The notes below the pieces were generated by a model. The model had not been told where the DNA came from. It did no database searches and saw only the letters and a list, made by a program, of their open reading frames with translations. 64,000 nt of DNA from Kuafuiihalomonas sp964473255 (lineage in GTDB: Bacteria; Myxococcota; Kuafuiibacteriia; Kuafuiibacteriales; Kuafuiibacteriaceae), in NCBI GenBank assembly GCA_964473255.1, contig CAYYOT010000002.1, positions 62,001 to 126,000 of the forward strand, written 5' to 3'. A program made the translations under genes and the position numbers. Shown here piece by piece: positions 43,589 through 52,237 of the stretch (the stretch's first letter is position 1; every line of letters starts with the position of its first letter).

Positions 43589-44499
43589 CGGCCCCATCGT
43601 TCCTCAAGACGCTGCCCCCGCCCTCCCGTGCCGACCTCTCGAAGATGATGGAGCGCGGGGCTCTGTTCGCGGTCGTCGATGCGTGTGACGTGGATGAAGT
43701 GCCGGAGCGGACCCGCGCCCATCGAACGGACGCCGCCTGCTGCATCTATGAGGGCACACGTCTGGAAGACTACTGGGCCATCGGTCCCCATCTGTGGCGG
43801 GTCGATGAGAGCGATCTCGAATGGCTGGACGAGCGCCCCGCCAGCGAGGGCTGGGGCCTGTTCGTTTTCGCGGACTGCACCCTGCAAGCACTGCACGAAC
43901 ACCTGAAGACCCTTCTCCGGGCGGAGATGCCCGACGGTGGGACGGTACTTTTTCGCTTTTATGATCCGAGGGTCATGACGAAGTTGCTCCCGACCTGTGA
44001 TGAAGAGCAGGCCAAGCAGCTCTTGGGACCGGCCCAGTTCTGGATGATCCCGGGCGACGATGCCTGGCTACGCCTCGCCGGACGTGCGCCCCCCGTCGAA
44101 GAGCCGGCGACGGCCGCCGCGGCCCGCGGTCACCGGGCTCCGGTGCGTGACCCTGGTGAGCCTTCACCGGCGGATGTCCCGACGCCGGTTTCGGCAACTC
44201 GATCGGACCGAAACCAGCCGGACGAGCCGGTTCCTCGGTGGAAACGTGGGACCCGGTCGGCGCCGCGGCCCGAAACGTCGGAGCCGTCGACCGTGCCTCC
44301 GCCGGCGGCCGAGCCGTCGCCCCGGACGCCGTCCCCGGATCGCGTGCCGAGGTGGAAGACCGGAGGTCGACAGAGCCCTCCGCGACCGAGCCCATCGGAA
44401 CCCGCCGAGGGCTCGCCGCCGCCCCCGAAGCCGCGCTGGAAGACCTCACCGAAGTCGCGGCCGGATTCCTCTCGCGTCCCGCGTTGGAAAAAGCGCTGA
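43585..44499 (+). CDS. DUF4123 T6SS adaptor with four PRWK motifs
   Basis: This 304-residue protein has an N-terminal DUF4123 domain (about 20-165) with AIGPHLW (65-71) and FRFYDPRV (123-130), as in the adaptor at the left window edge. The last 130 residues are disordered and proline-rich. They hold four copies of PRWK (217-220, 255-258, 283-286, 299-302), the last close to the very C-terminus. DUF4123 proteins load effectors onto VgrG or PAAR. The tail may dock to a partner protein, since the same short motif occurs in the other DUF4123 tail and, as AWKRG, in the M23 peptidase. It overlaps the upstream gene by ATGA. Confidence 0.85.
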   Translation: MTAPSFLKTLPPPSRADLSKMMERGALFAVVDACDVDEVPERTRAHRTDAACCIYEGTRLEDYWAIGPHLWRVDESDLEWLDERPASEGWGLFVFADCTLQALHEHLKTLLRAEMPDGGTVLFRFYDPRVMTKLLPTCDEEQAKQLLGPAQFWMIPGDDAWLRLAGRAPPVEEPATAAAARGHRAPVRDPGEPSPADVPTPVSATRSDRNQPDEPVPRWKRGTRSAPRPETSEPSTVPPPAAEPSPRTPSPDRVPRWKTGGRQSPPRPSPSEPAEGSPPPPKPRWKTSPKSRPDSSRVPRWKKR

Positions 44500-44542
44500 C
44501 CTTCTTCGGCAGGCGTTTTCGAGGCGCCCTTTCTGACGCGGG

Positions 44543-44902
44543 TCATTTCGGAGGCGTTCGCTCGGCGGCGTGACGCTGGACGAGAGCGTTGACCCGTTTT
44601 CCGGGGGCGACCTCGAGCTGGGCCAGCGTCGCTTGGACCCAATCCGGTTCCGGCTGGCGCGCCCGATCGAGTTTGAGCTCCACCAGGAACACCACGAGCG
44701 CCGCGATCTCGTTCTCCTTGCGAATCCCGTAACGCAGCGCACGCTGGGTCCCGCGAGCCGCGAGCTCCTCGACCGTCTCGCGCGGGGTAGCGTCGAGGCG
44801 CGGGCGGAGCTTGGTGTACAGGTGGTCGGCCAACCGCGACTCGAAATCGGATTGATGGGCTCGATCGAGGGCCTCCATCTGTTCCTTGCGAATCCTCAGC
44901 AC
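44543..44902 (-). CDS. Small T6SS-island protein of unknown function
   Basis: The product is about 119 residues from a GTG at 44902; the open frame runs upstream to 45103, overlapping the OmpA-like gene, but that part does not match the family. The first residues (LRIRKEQMEALDRAHQSDFE) and a later TQRALRYGIRKENEI segment resemble short proteins often found beside DUF4123, PAAR and VgrG genes in Proteobacteria, whose role is not known. It is alone on the minus strand, head-to-head with the OmpA-like gene and tail-to-tail with DUF4123. It is probably a real gene, but the start codon is uncertain. Confidence 0.55.
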   Translation of the reverse strand: MLRIRKEQMEALDRAHQSDFESRLADHLYTKLRPRLDATPRETVEELAARGTQRALRYGIRKENEIAALVVFLVELKLDRARQPEPDWVQATLAQLEVAPGKRVNALVQRHAAERTPPK

Positions 44903-44991
44903 TCTTAGGCGGATAGCCAACCCCGCCCGGAGGATCAAGGCGAGGGGCGACGCCTTGACCGCGTGGCGGCAACCCCCTTGAATCGGAGGAC

Positions 44992-46962
44992 ATGGTGGTC
45001 TCGACACGACGGCAGTACGGCCTGGCCAAAGGTAAGAGCGGCCGTCCGCGTTTTCGTCGTTCGGGCATCGTGGTGAGCAAGCCCGCCCCCGAGCGAGCTT
45101 CACCGAACCTCACCGGTCTTTGGGAAGGGCAGGGCGAAGGCAAGAGCTGGACGCTCAAGATCAACCACGTTGGGCACCATGTTCGCTGCTGGATGTCCCC
45201 GGTGAACTTCCCCGCCAACCCCAGCGATCTTCGACCCAACGACTTCAAGTGCCGCTATCGCCGGAAGGTCGGACGCTTGGTCGGTTCGCGGGACGAAGAC
45301 GACCGCAGCGTCTACGGCGTCGAGGAACTCGACGAGGATTCCGGGGATACGTCGGGCGGAGCCGCGCTCGTCATCGAGAGCCGGAATCGCATGGAGTTAC
45401 TGTCGGGCCAGTCGGCATCGATCACCTTCGAAAGGGTCCACAACCAACCCACCCTTTCGCGTCACCTGGTGTCGGCCATCAAAGATGTGAGGATTCGAGA
45501 TCTGGTCGAGCGGAACGAATGGACGCCGCTCACCCGAGAGCAGTACCGGCATCTCCGAGACGGAGTGAAAGACTTCCTGCAGGCCATCGGACGAAGTCGG
45601 CGCTCGGACCGCAGCAAACTGGAAAGAGCCCAATGGCTCTCCAAGCTCCAGGAAGTGCTCGAGGTCTTCGATGATCGCGATCGCGTCCTGGCCATTCATT
45701 GGCTTACGCACTTTGCCTGGGCTGAAGACGGCTTCGGCGACGCCGTGGTCGAACTCTTACCCCTTTGGTACCAGCGTGACCGGCGTCGAGCTCAAACGAT
45801 GGCCAAGGCGTTCGGCGTGGCCGCCGAGCTCGACGCCACGTTCAAGTACGATCTTCGGATCATCGATGGGCGACTCGACGGCAGTACGAACGTGCTGCCC
45901 AAAGACGTGCGCGACCTCTGTTCCAAGAAGCTCGACAAGTTCGACGACATCGACACCAAGATGAAGGACCTGAAGCGCGACCTGAAGCTCAAGGTCGGCG
46001 TGGGGTGGCACGGGCGCTTCGGCATCATGCTGCTGACCAAGTACGAAGTCGACGGGGGGCGAACCAAGAAGCTGTGGCAGGAGCCTTACTACTTCTTGAT
46101 GGGCGGCGTTTCGGCCGGTCTTTCGGCTTCCTCGGGAGCCGGCGACCTGCTGGGAGGGTTGACCGGCGGCAAGTCCAACGCGTCGGCCAAAGTCGCGAGC
46201 GTCGGGAATGGTTCTTCGGTGTCCGCAGGTTTTTCAGATACCACGCTGGAGTCGGACGAGACGTTCATCAATCTCGACCCCGAAGACGTGCCGGGCGGCA
46301 TCGTCATGCTGTCGTCGAGCATGGGTGTGAGCTTCTTGGGGGGGGCGAAGGCCTCGGCCGGATTCCTCAGTCTGTACGGCGGCGATGATGCGTTACCCCT
46401 GAATTTCACCTTTTCTTCAGTCGGCTTCAAATGGGGTTCGATCGGCGCCGACGCGACGATCCTCCAATGGATGACTGGGTACATCGGGAGCGACTTCCCC
46501 GAGGCCACCGAGCTCAAGCCGAAGGGGCAAAAGCCTCAGCCCGTCGACGCGAGCATCAAGAAGGCGGCGCAGGCCAAGGTCTTTTTCCCCTTCGACGAGG
46601 CCCCGCTCACCGATCTGGGACGGGCTCACCTGCGCGCCGTGGTGGCGGAGCAGCTTGCGGCCTTCTTGAGCAAGGGCACGACGGTCATGATCTTCGGTCA
46701 CGCGGATCACCCGGGCACCCGCCGGTACAACATGGCGCTCAGTCGAGCGCGCGCCATCAACGTTCGGACCGCGATCATGGCCGATTACCTGGAGCCGAGC
46801 TGGAAGCGGACGACGAACCGGAGGTTCTTGAGAGTGGTGACGCGCGGATTCGGAGAGAAGTTCGCGAAGGGCGACGAGTTCACAAAGGATCGAAAATCCC
46901 GGAGGGTGGTCATGCGCGTTCGAGGTGCGCTCGTGGCCCGCCTGGATATGGAAGAGCAGTAG
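44992..46962 (+). CDS. Large OmpA-C-domain protein, candidate T6SS cargo
   Basis: The 656-residue product starts at ATG 44992, with GGAGGA directly upstream; a GTG at 44995 gives better spacing. It has no signal peptide and opens with basic residues. A lipocalin-like or beta N-terminal part (about 35-150), a helical middle (150-300) and a glycine/serine-rich region (about 370-450) lead to a C-terminal OmpA-like domain (about 515-650). That domain has the pattern VFFPFDEAPLTD and IFGHADHPGTRRYN, a peptidoglycan-binding type fold. An OmpA-like domain on an unexported protein fits delivery by the spike. It is 9 bp from the PAAR gene. Toxicity is not shown by any motif. Confidence 0.65.
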   Translation: MVVSTRRQYGLAKGKSGRPRFRRSGIVVSKPAPERASPNLTGLWEGQGEGKSWTLKINHVGHHVRCWMSPVNFPANPSDLRPNDFKCRYRRKVGRLVGSRDEDDRSVYGVEELDEDSGDTSGGAALVIESRNRMELLSGQSASITFERVHNQPTLSRHLVSAIKDVRIRDLVERNEWTPLTREQYRHLRDGVKDFLQAIGRSRRSDRSKLERAQWLSKLQEVLEVFDDRDRVLAIHWLTHFAWAEDGFGDAVVELLPLWYQRDRRRAQTMAKAFGVAAELDATFKYDLRIIDGRLDGSTNVLPKDVRDLCSKKLDKFDDIDTKMKDLKRDLKLKVGVGWHGRFGIMLLTKYEVDGGRTKKLWQEPYYFLMGGVSAGLSASSGAGDLLGGLTGGKSNASAKVASVGNGSSVSAGFSDTTLESDETFINLDPEDVPGGIVMLSSSMGVSFLGGAKASAGFLSLYGGDDALPLNFTFSSVGFKWGSIGADATILQWMTGYIGSDFPEATELKPKGQKPQPVDASIKKAAQAKVFFPFDEAPLTDLGRAHLRAVVAEQLAAFLSKGTTVMIFGHADHPGTRRYNMALSRARAINVRTAIMADYLEPSWKRTTNRRFLRVVTRGFGEKFAKGDEFTKDRKSRRVVMRVRGALVARLDMEEQ

Positions 46963-46971
46963 GAGCCAAAG

Positions 46972-48237
46972 ATGTCGAAGCCGGCCGCGCGAATCACAGA
47001 CATGCACGTCTGCCCCATGATGACCCCAGCGGTTCCTCCGATCCCCCACGTCGGGGGACCGATCCTGCCGCCGGGCTGTCCGACCGTCTTGATCGGAGGA
47101 ATGCCCGCGGCCCGGGTCGGCGACATGGCGGTCTGCGTGGGCCCCCCAGATTCCATCATTCTGGGTTCCTCGACGGTGTTGATCGGCAACATGCCGGCCG
47201 CCCGCGCCGGAGACTCCACCGCGCATGGCGGGACCATCATGCCGGGCTGTCCAACCGTCCTCATCGGCGACGGGGGTTCCGGCGGCGGAGGCGGGAGCCC
47301 CATGTCCGCCACGATGAAGCTGGCCAAAGCCACGGCGGCACCGTTCGCGACGGAAGGCTGCGGGTGTTCCAAGGCGCAACCCGCCGAGGCCGCAGGTCCG
47401 GCCACGGTCTTGGCGAAGGCCGCTGCCAAGGCCGGCTCCGCATTCACGGAGCGACACTGTGCCTGCAAAGAGGACGGTTCTCAGCCGCCTTTGAAGCTCA
47501 TGCAGAAGCCTCCTCCGGTTCCGACGTATACCCTTCGAGTACGGCTGGAGATCGACCCCGATGAAGCTTCGAGTGCCGACGACGAATTCGAGTTGTTTGG
47601 GCTCCCACCCCCCCGGAGCCGGTCCGTCGAATTCTTTCCGCCGGTCACGAAGACCGTGGCAGATGACAAGCTGGATGGCGACGAATACGTCGACCTCGAG
47701 TTCTATGGTCTCTTCGACGGTCCGCTCTACACTCTGAAAGTATCAACTCAAGAAGATATTCCTTACACGCTCTTCGACGGTGCTTCGTTGGCCGAGCTCA
47801 GCGACTATTTGGTGCTCGAAGAGGATGAATCTGGCGATGACGAGAACGAAGACCAAGGCGACGAGGAAGAGTTTGGCGACGCCCCGGCCGACTCGTCGAC
47901 CGCATCCTGCGATGCATCGGAGAAGTCCGAAGTCGAGACCGACGAGCTCGAGTTCGAGATTGAAACGAACAAGGATGATCCTTTCGAAGAAGGGGACTCC
48001 GTTTGGCTGTACTCTACGGCCGGAGCTCCGTACTGCGCACGGCTCGATCTCGCCCGGGACGTCGAGCATTCCGACGGCGTCCTGACGCCGAAGTTCGAGC
48101 GCATCCCCAAAGCGGCAAAGAAGCTCGTGATCTTGGCAAAGTTTGCGAACGGCGAAGAGCAGGTGCTGGTCAAGGACGCGGGCCTGGATGAAATCAAAGA
48201 GCTGAGTTCCGGCGTCGAGCACGAAGACCCCGAGTGA
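46972..48237 (+). CDS. PAAR spike protein with acidic C-terminal extension
   Basis: This 421-residue protein has an N-terminal PAAR fold (about 1-105). It shows repeated VLIGGMPAARVGD and VLIGNMPAARAGD turns, His/Cys ligands (HVCPMM near 11-16), and a HGG segment near the end of the cone. A Gly-Ser linker and two Cys clusters (CGC and CAC) follow, then a long extension (about 180-421) that is very acidic in parts (about 285-325). PAAR proteins sharpen the VgrG tip and carry effector domains. No known toxin motif is recognised in the extension, so it is either a cargo or a docking platform. Its 3' end overlaps the subtilase gene by 44 bp. Confidence 0.85.
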   Translation: MSKPAARITDMHVCPMMTPAVPPIPHVGGPILPPGCPTVLIGGMPAARVGDMAVCVGPPDSIILGSSTVLIGNMPAARAGDSTAHGGTIMPGCPTVLIGDGGSGGGGGSPMSATMKLAKATAAPFATEGCGCSKAQPAEAAGPATVLAKAAAKAGSAFTERHCACKEDGSQPPLKLMQKPPPVPTYTLRVRLEIDPDEASSADDEFELFGLPPPRSRSVEFFPPVTKTVADDKLDGDEYVDLEFYGLFDGPLYTLKVSTQEDIPYTLFDGASLAELSDYLVLEEDESGDDENEDQGDEEEFGDAPADSSTASCDASEKSEVETDELEFEIETNKDDPFEEGDSVWLYSTAGAPYCARLDLARDVEHSDGVLTPKFERIPKAAKKLVILAKFANGEEQVLVKDAGLDEIKELSSGVEHEDPE

Positions 48238-51229
48238 CCTTCAGCGAGCGGCGGCGCATTAGAAGCGCGCCGCCCAGCATGACGATCCAATACGGAGGCG
48301 CGCGACGGTCCGGGGCCAGGCAGACGCAGCCCCCGTCGTCCCGAACGTCGAGCCCGCCGACCTCACAGGCATCGCCGATTCCATTACCGTCGTCGTCGCT
48401 TTGGTCGGCGTTGGCTCGCCCCGGGCAGTTGTCGGCGTCGGCACAGATCCCATCGCCGTCCGCATCGTCGTCGGCGTCACGCGGGCAAGGGTCGCACACG
48501 TCGCCTCGGCCATCTCGGTCGAAGTCCGCCTGGTCAGCATTTGGCCGCTCCGGGCAATTATCGATCGCGCTACAGATGTCGTCCGCATCCTCGTCGCCGT
48601 CGCCGGGCAGCGGACATCCGTCGCAGGCGTCGCCAAGGCCGTCCGCGTCGAGATCGGCTTGGTCGGCATTGGCCGTGGCCGGGCAGTTGTCCGACCCTGC
48701 GCACACGCCGTCACCATCGGCATCGTCGTCGGGGTCATCGGGACAGGCGTCGCAGGCGTCGCCGGTACCGTCGGCGTCGGAGTCGAGCTGCGCGGCATTG
48801 GCGACCCCGGGACAATTGTCGACCTCGGCGCACAAACCATCGGCGTCAGCGTCGTTGTCCGGATCCTCGCGACACGGATCGCATGCGTCTCCCCAACCGT
48901 CTCCGTCGCCGTCCGCTTGCTCGACATTGGCTCGCTCCGGACAGTTGTCGACGGGCGCACACAGACCGTCGCCGTCCTGGTCGTCGAGAGCGTCATCGGG
49001 ACAGACGTCGCAGGCATCGCCCGCGGCATCCCCGTCGCCATCCGACTGAGTCACGTTGGTGACGAACGGGCAGTTGTCGATGTCGCCGCACAAGCCGTCC
49101 TGGTCGGCGTCGTTGGCGGCATCTTCGATGCAGGGATCACATGTATCACCGAGCCCGTCCTCGTCGGCATCGGATTGCGCCCCGTTGGCGACATTCGGGC
49201 AGTTGTCGACGTTCGCACAGAAGCCATCGCCATCGGCATCGTCGTCGGAATCGAGAGGACAGAGGTCGCAGGCATCGCCGGCCCCATCGGCGTCGGAATC
49301 GAGCTGGTCGGTATTCGGGACGACCGGGCAGTTGTCGAGGTTTCCGCATCGCGTGTCACCGTCGACGTCGTTCAGCGGGTCCCAGGGACAGCTGTCGCAA
49401 ACATCGCCTCGTCCGTCGGTGTCGGTGTCGGTCTGGGCGCCATTCGCATCCGTCGGACAGTTGTCGACGTCGCCGCATACGAAATCCGCATCGATGTCGT
49501 CCAAGGGGTCGGCCGGGCAGGGGTCGCAGACATTGCCGGCTCCGTCGGCATCGTCGTCCTTTTGGTCTGGATTGGCGTCCCGGGGACAGTTGTCGGCATC
49601 GGCGCAGAATCCGTCCTCGTCGTCGTCGTTGAGGGCATCAAAAGGACACAGGTCACAGGCGTCGCCCCGGTCATCGAGGTCACTGTCGAGTTGGTCGGCA
49701 TTGCTGTCACGAGGACAATTGTCGACCGGAGCGCAGAGACCATCGAGGTCACCGTCGTTCTCCGCATCATTGGGGCACGCATCGCAAACGTCACCGATGT
49801 CGTCGCCGTCCGCGTCCTTTTGATCGGCATTGGCGTCCTGCGGACAATTGTCTTCGAAGTCGAGCAGCCCATCGCCATCGCTGTCCGGGGCGGCGGTGTT
49901 CAGGGCTTCTTCACAGTCCAGCCGGGGGTGCGAGCGACCGGAGCGAGCATCGGTTATCGTGGTGTTGCTGGTCTCGAGCGCGTCTTCGAGATCGTCAGCG
50001 GAGATGGCGGGGCGGGCCTCGACCAACAGTGCAGCGCACCCGGCCACGGAGGGGGCAGCCATGGACGTGCCGTGAAGCGTGATGGAGCCGCCGCCATCGC
50101 GCGCCGCGGTGATGGCCGAGCCCGGGGCCAATAGGTCCAAGGCGGTACTCCCGTTGCTGTAACAGGCGATCTGATCCTGGGCCGTCGTTGTATCGCGACA
50201 CGCTCGAAACGTAATGGAGCCGATGTTTTCGTCGTAGGTCGATCCGACGGAGATGACCTCTTCGATGCAGCCGGGCGAACCCATCAAGTTGGTCGAAGCA
50301 TCATTGCCGGACGAAGCCGTAACGATGATGTCCTTGCTCCGCAGAGAGGATACGGCTCGAGCGTAGGAGCGGTTCGATGCGTTGGCCGTGTCGCAGGTGC
50401 CCCGATACGCGCCGCCCCCGAGACTCATGTTGACGATGCGAACGTCGACCGTAGAAGTCGTGGCGACCCAGTCCAGCCCCGCCACGATGTCCGACACGAA
50501 GGCTCCCGAGCGAATGGGGCCGAAGACGCGGATGGCGACCAAGTCGGCGTTGGGAGCGAAGCCTTTGGGCGCGGTTGCGCCGTCGCCGAGCACGATTCCG
50601 GAGACGTGGGTTCCGTGTCCGTCGAAGTCATCGGCCGCTCCGGAACCGGTTTGGGTGGAGTTCCCGTTCGGGCAGCACCCGCCCCCGCAGTAGCAGCGCT
50701 CGGCCGAGATCCGTCCCGTAAAATCCGTGTGGTTCACGTCGATGCCGGTGTCGATCACGGCAACTTCGACCCCGGTACCGTCGTAACCGAGCGCCTGGAC
50801 GTCGTCGGCGTGGACGACGACCATCGACTGGTCCAAGTTGCGAAACATCATCTCGTCGAGCCCGACGGATTCTACCCGGGGGTGGACCGCGAGGACGGAT
50901 AGACTCTCGGCCGTGACCTCCAGCGCGAGGCTGTCCACGAGGCGGTAGCGGCGTAGGAGCTGATGCGAGGTGCCGGTCAGGCTCGAGAGGACCGCTTCGC
51001 CCGCGGCCCGAATCTGCGCCTCTCGCTCGGCTCGATCGGGGAGTCCTCTCGCGGGTGCCGTGATCCCGGCATCGAGCGTGACCAACACTCGGGCTCGCCC
51101 ATCGCTCGCGATCTGCTCGCGGACGCCGGGCTCGATCAGCGCCTCGGCCAGAGCCGTCGACGACGTGAAGAGCAGCACCGCTGCCCAGACCGACGCCCGG
51201 AAGACTCCCCGACCCATGCCGCGGAGCAT
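48194..51229 (-). CDS. Secreted subtilisin-like protease with TSP3 repeats and MYXO-CTERM-like tail
   Basis: This protein is about 1011 residues from the ATG at 51229 (or 51217). It has a signal peptide, an inhibitor-like propeptide (about 40-130), and an S8 domain with Asp160, His205 (GHGTHVSG) and a nucleophile block GTSMAAPS. Twelve tandem thrombospondin type 3 repeats of about 43 residues (DNCP, then D-x-D-x-DG) follow; these bind calcium. The end has GC-x-C, a hydrophobic segment (about 22 residues) and RRR, like MYXO-CTERM sorting signals. So it is exported, cleaved and anchored or released at the surface. It converges with the PAAR gene. Confidence 0.9.
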   Translation of the reverse strand: MLRGMGRGVFRASVWAAVLLFTSSTALAEALIEPGVREQIASDGRARVLVTLDAGITAPARGLPDRAEREAQIRAAGEAVLSSLTGTSHQLLRRYRLVDSLALEVTAESLSVLAVHPRVESVGLDEMMFRNLDQSMVVVHADDVQALGYDGTGVEVAVIDTGIDVNHTDFTGRISAERCYCGGGCCPNGNSTQTGSGAADDFDGHGTHVSGIVLGDGATAPKGFAPNADLVAIRVFGPIRSGAFVSDIVAGLDWVATTSTVDVRIVNMSLGGGAYRGTCDTANASNRSYARAVSSLRSKDIIVTASSGNDASTNLMGSPGCIEEVISVGSTYDENIGSITFRACRDTTTAQDQIACYSNGSTALDLLAPGSAITAARDGGGSITLHGTSMAAPSVAGCAALLVEARPAISADDLEDALETSNTTITDARSGRSHPRLDCEEALNTAAPDSDGDGLLDFEDNCPQDANADQKDADGDDIGDVCDACPNDAENDGDLDGLCAPVDNCPRDSNADQLDSDLDDRGDACDLCPFDALNDDDEDGFCADADNCPRDANPDQKDDDADGAGNVCDPCPADPLDDIDADFVCGDVDNCPTDANGAQTDTDTDGRGDVCDSCPWDPLNDVDGDTRCGNLDNCPVVPNTDQLDSDADGAGDACDLCPLDSDDDADGDGFCANVDNCPNVANGAQSDADEDGLGDTCDPCIEDAANDADQDGLCGDIDNCPFVTNVTQSDGDGDAAGDACDVCPDDALDDQDGDGLCAPVDNCPERANVEQADGDGDGWGDACDPCREDPDNDADADGLCAEVDNCPGVANAAQLDSDADGTGDACDACPDDPDDDADGDGVCAGSDNCPATANADQADLDADGLGDACDGCPLPGDGDEDADDICSAIDNCPERPNADQADFDRDGRGDVCDPCPRDADDDADGDGICADADNCPGRANADQSDDDGNGIGDACEVGGLDVRDDGGCVCLAPDRRAPPYWIVMLGGALLMRRRSLKVTRGLRARRRNSAL
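48364..49885 (-). repeat. Tandem 129-bp repeats coding for TSP3 units
   Basis: Twelve units of about 129 bp (43 residues, one DNCP each) lie inside the protease gene. The repeats are similar but not identical. They create a long, Val/Gly-rich open frame on the opposite strand that is not a gene. Confidence 0.9.
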
Positions 51230-51401
51230 GCCGCAGCGGAACCAATGACCCAAAGCGTCCTTTACGCAAAAATCGTTAGCTTTGACCGAATGGGCCCGGA
51301 CGGTGCGAGCCTGGGCCGACCTTTGGACGGAACGGACCCGCAGGACGTGCTCTTCCTCACTCCGGGCGGGCCCGAACTCGTCGGTCACGCCTGCGCTTTG
51401 C

Positions 51402-51851
51402 TCACGGCCGCTGGCATTCGAGGTCGGTGCGACTGCTGCGCATGATCAGGTTGTCCTGGCCGTGCATGTAGATGATCCCCGACCTCTGGACCGTGTCGAA
51501 CTCGAAGAGATGGTCGTCTCCCAAGAAGCTCCCATCCTCTTCGTCGTAGTATTCGATCCGGAGGACGGAGTCTGCCGCAGGAGCGTCTTCATTGAGCTTC
51601 CAGCGGTAGAAGCGCTGCTTCTGCTGGCGTCGCCCTCGCATCTCGAATCGACAGAACTTCCGCATCTCGTCGAAGATGAAAATCCACTGGAGCTCGTCGC
51701 GGCTCCGTCGCCATTTGCCGACCAGGATCGACTCGACTTCGGTCAAGGGGGCCGGCTCTTCCCCCGCCGTCGGACCGGCAAAGCCATCCGGCGGTGCTTC
51801 GCCGCACCCGAGCGTGATGAGTACCACCAATGCCGTGACTGTTCGCTGCAT
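51402..51851 (-). CDS. Small lipoprotein of unknown family
   Basis: This protein is about 149 residues from the ATG at 51851. It has a signal peptide with lipobox (ITLGC) and an acidic Pro-rich segment, then a compact beta-rich domain (about 40-145). That domain starts with LVGKWRRSRDELQW and contains KFCRFEMRGRRQQ, resembling the lipocalin-like or META-type sheets that begin with a Gly-x-Trp strand. No enzyme motif is seen. It is separated from the subtilase start by 172 bp, with no other gene in between. Its partner or ligand is unknown. Confidence 0.6.
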   Translation of the reverse strand: MQRTVTALVVLITLGCGEAPPDGFAGPTAGEEPAPLTEVESILVGKWRRSRDELQWIFIFDEMRKFCRFEMRGRRQQKQRFYRWKLNEDAPAADSVLRIEYYDEEDGSFLGDDHLFEFDTVQRSGIIYMHGQDNLIMRSSRTDLECQRP

Positions 51852-52014
51852 GCGTTCCCCTGTCTCGGGGACGCTGGTTCGTCCCCGACCGCCACTGAAC
51901 GCGATCGTCGTTAGCGGGCCGTGCGGGCACGCCGGCATTCGGGATGCGCTCGCCCACGGTGCCGTGAAAAGAGCGTCAAATCGACGGCATCGGCGGTCCG
52001 TAGGCCGAAACGAT

Positions 52015-52230
52015 TCATGGGTCGGTGGGATGCGTCGCCTGGAGGGCCGCCTGCAGGGCCCGTTCGCAGCGTTGTTGAACTTCAGCCAGAGTGCTGGCTT
52101 CGGCTCGCCCGGACTGAAGGTACGTGGGGAGACCGCGCCGGCTTCGCGCCAGTGCTCGCACTACGGCGCGAAGCTCGTCGCGGCTCAGGACCACCGGAAA
52201 CGCATCGACGTTCTTGGGGTGGTCGGACAT
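52015..52230 (-). CDS. Small helical protein in a three-gene block
   Basis: This 71-residue product begins at an ATG 7 bp after the stop of the 264-residue gene, so it is likely cotranscribed with it. It is helical, with an Arg-rich VVRALARSRRG segment (about residues 23-33) and an AEVQQRCERALQAAL helix. No family is recognised. Its reality is supported by tight spacing and the same strand as the two paralogues before it. Role unknown. Confidence 0.5.
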   Translation of the reverse strand: MSDHPKNVDAFPVVLSRDELRAVVRALARSRRGLPTYLQSGRAEASTLAEVQQRCERALQAALQATHPTDP

Positions 52231-52237
52231 CCAATCC

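Noticed and set aside
48364..49885. CRISPR-like array of regular repeats
   Set aside because: The repeats lie inside a single coding frame, vary between units and encode TSP3 calcium motifs. No unique spacers are seen.
48401..50134. A 577-residue plus-strand open frame opposite the subtilase repeats
   Set aside because: It is Val/Gly/Arg-rich and mirrors the Asp-rich TSP3 repeats read on the other strand. It shows no independent domain.
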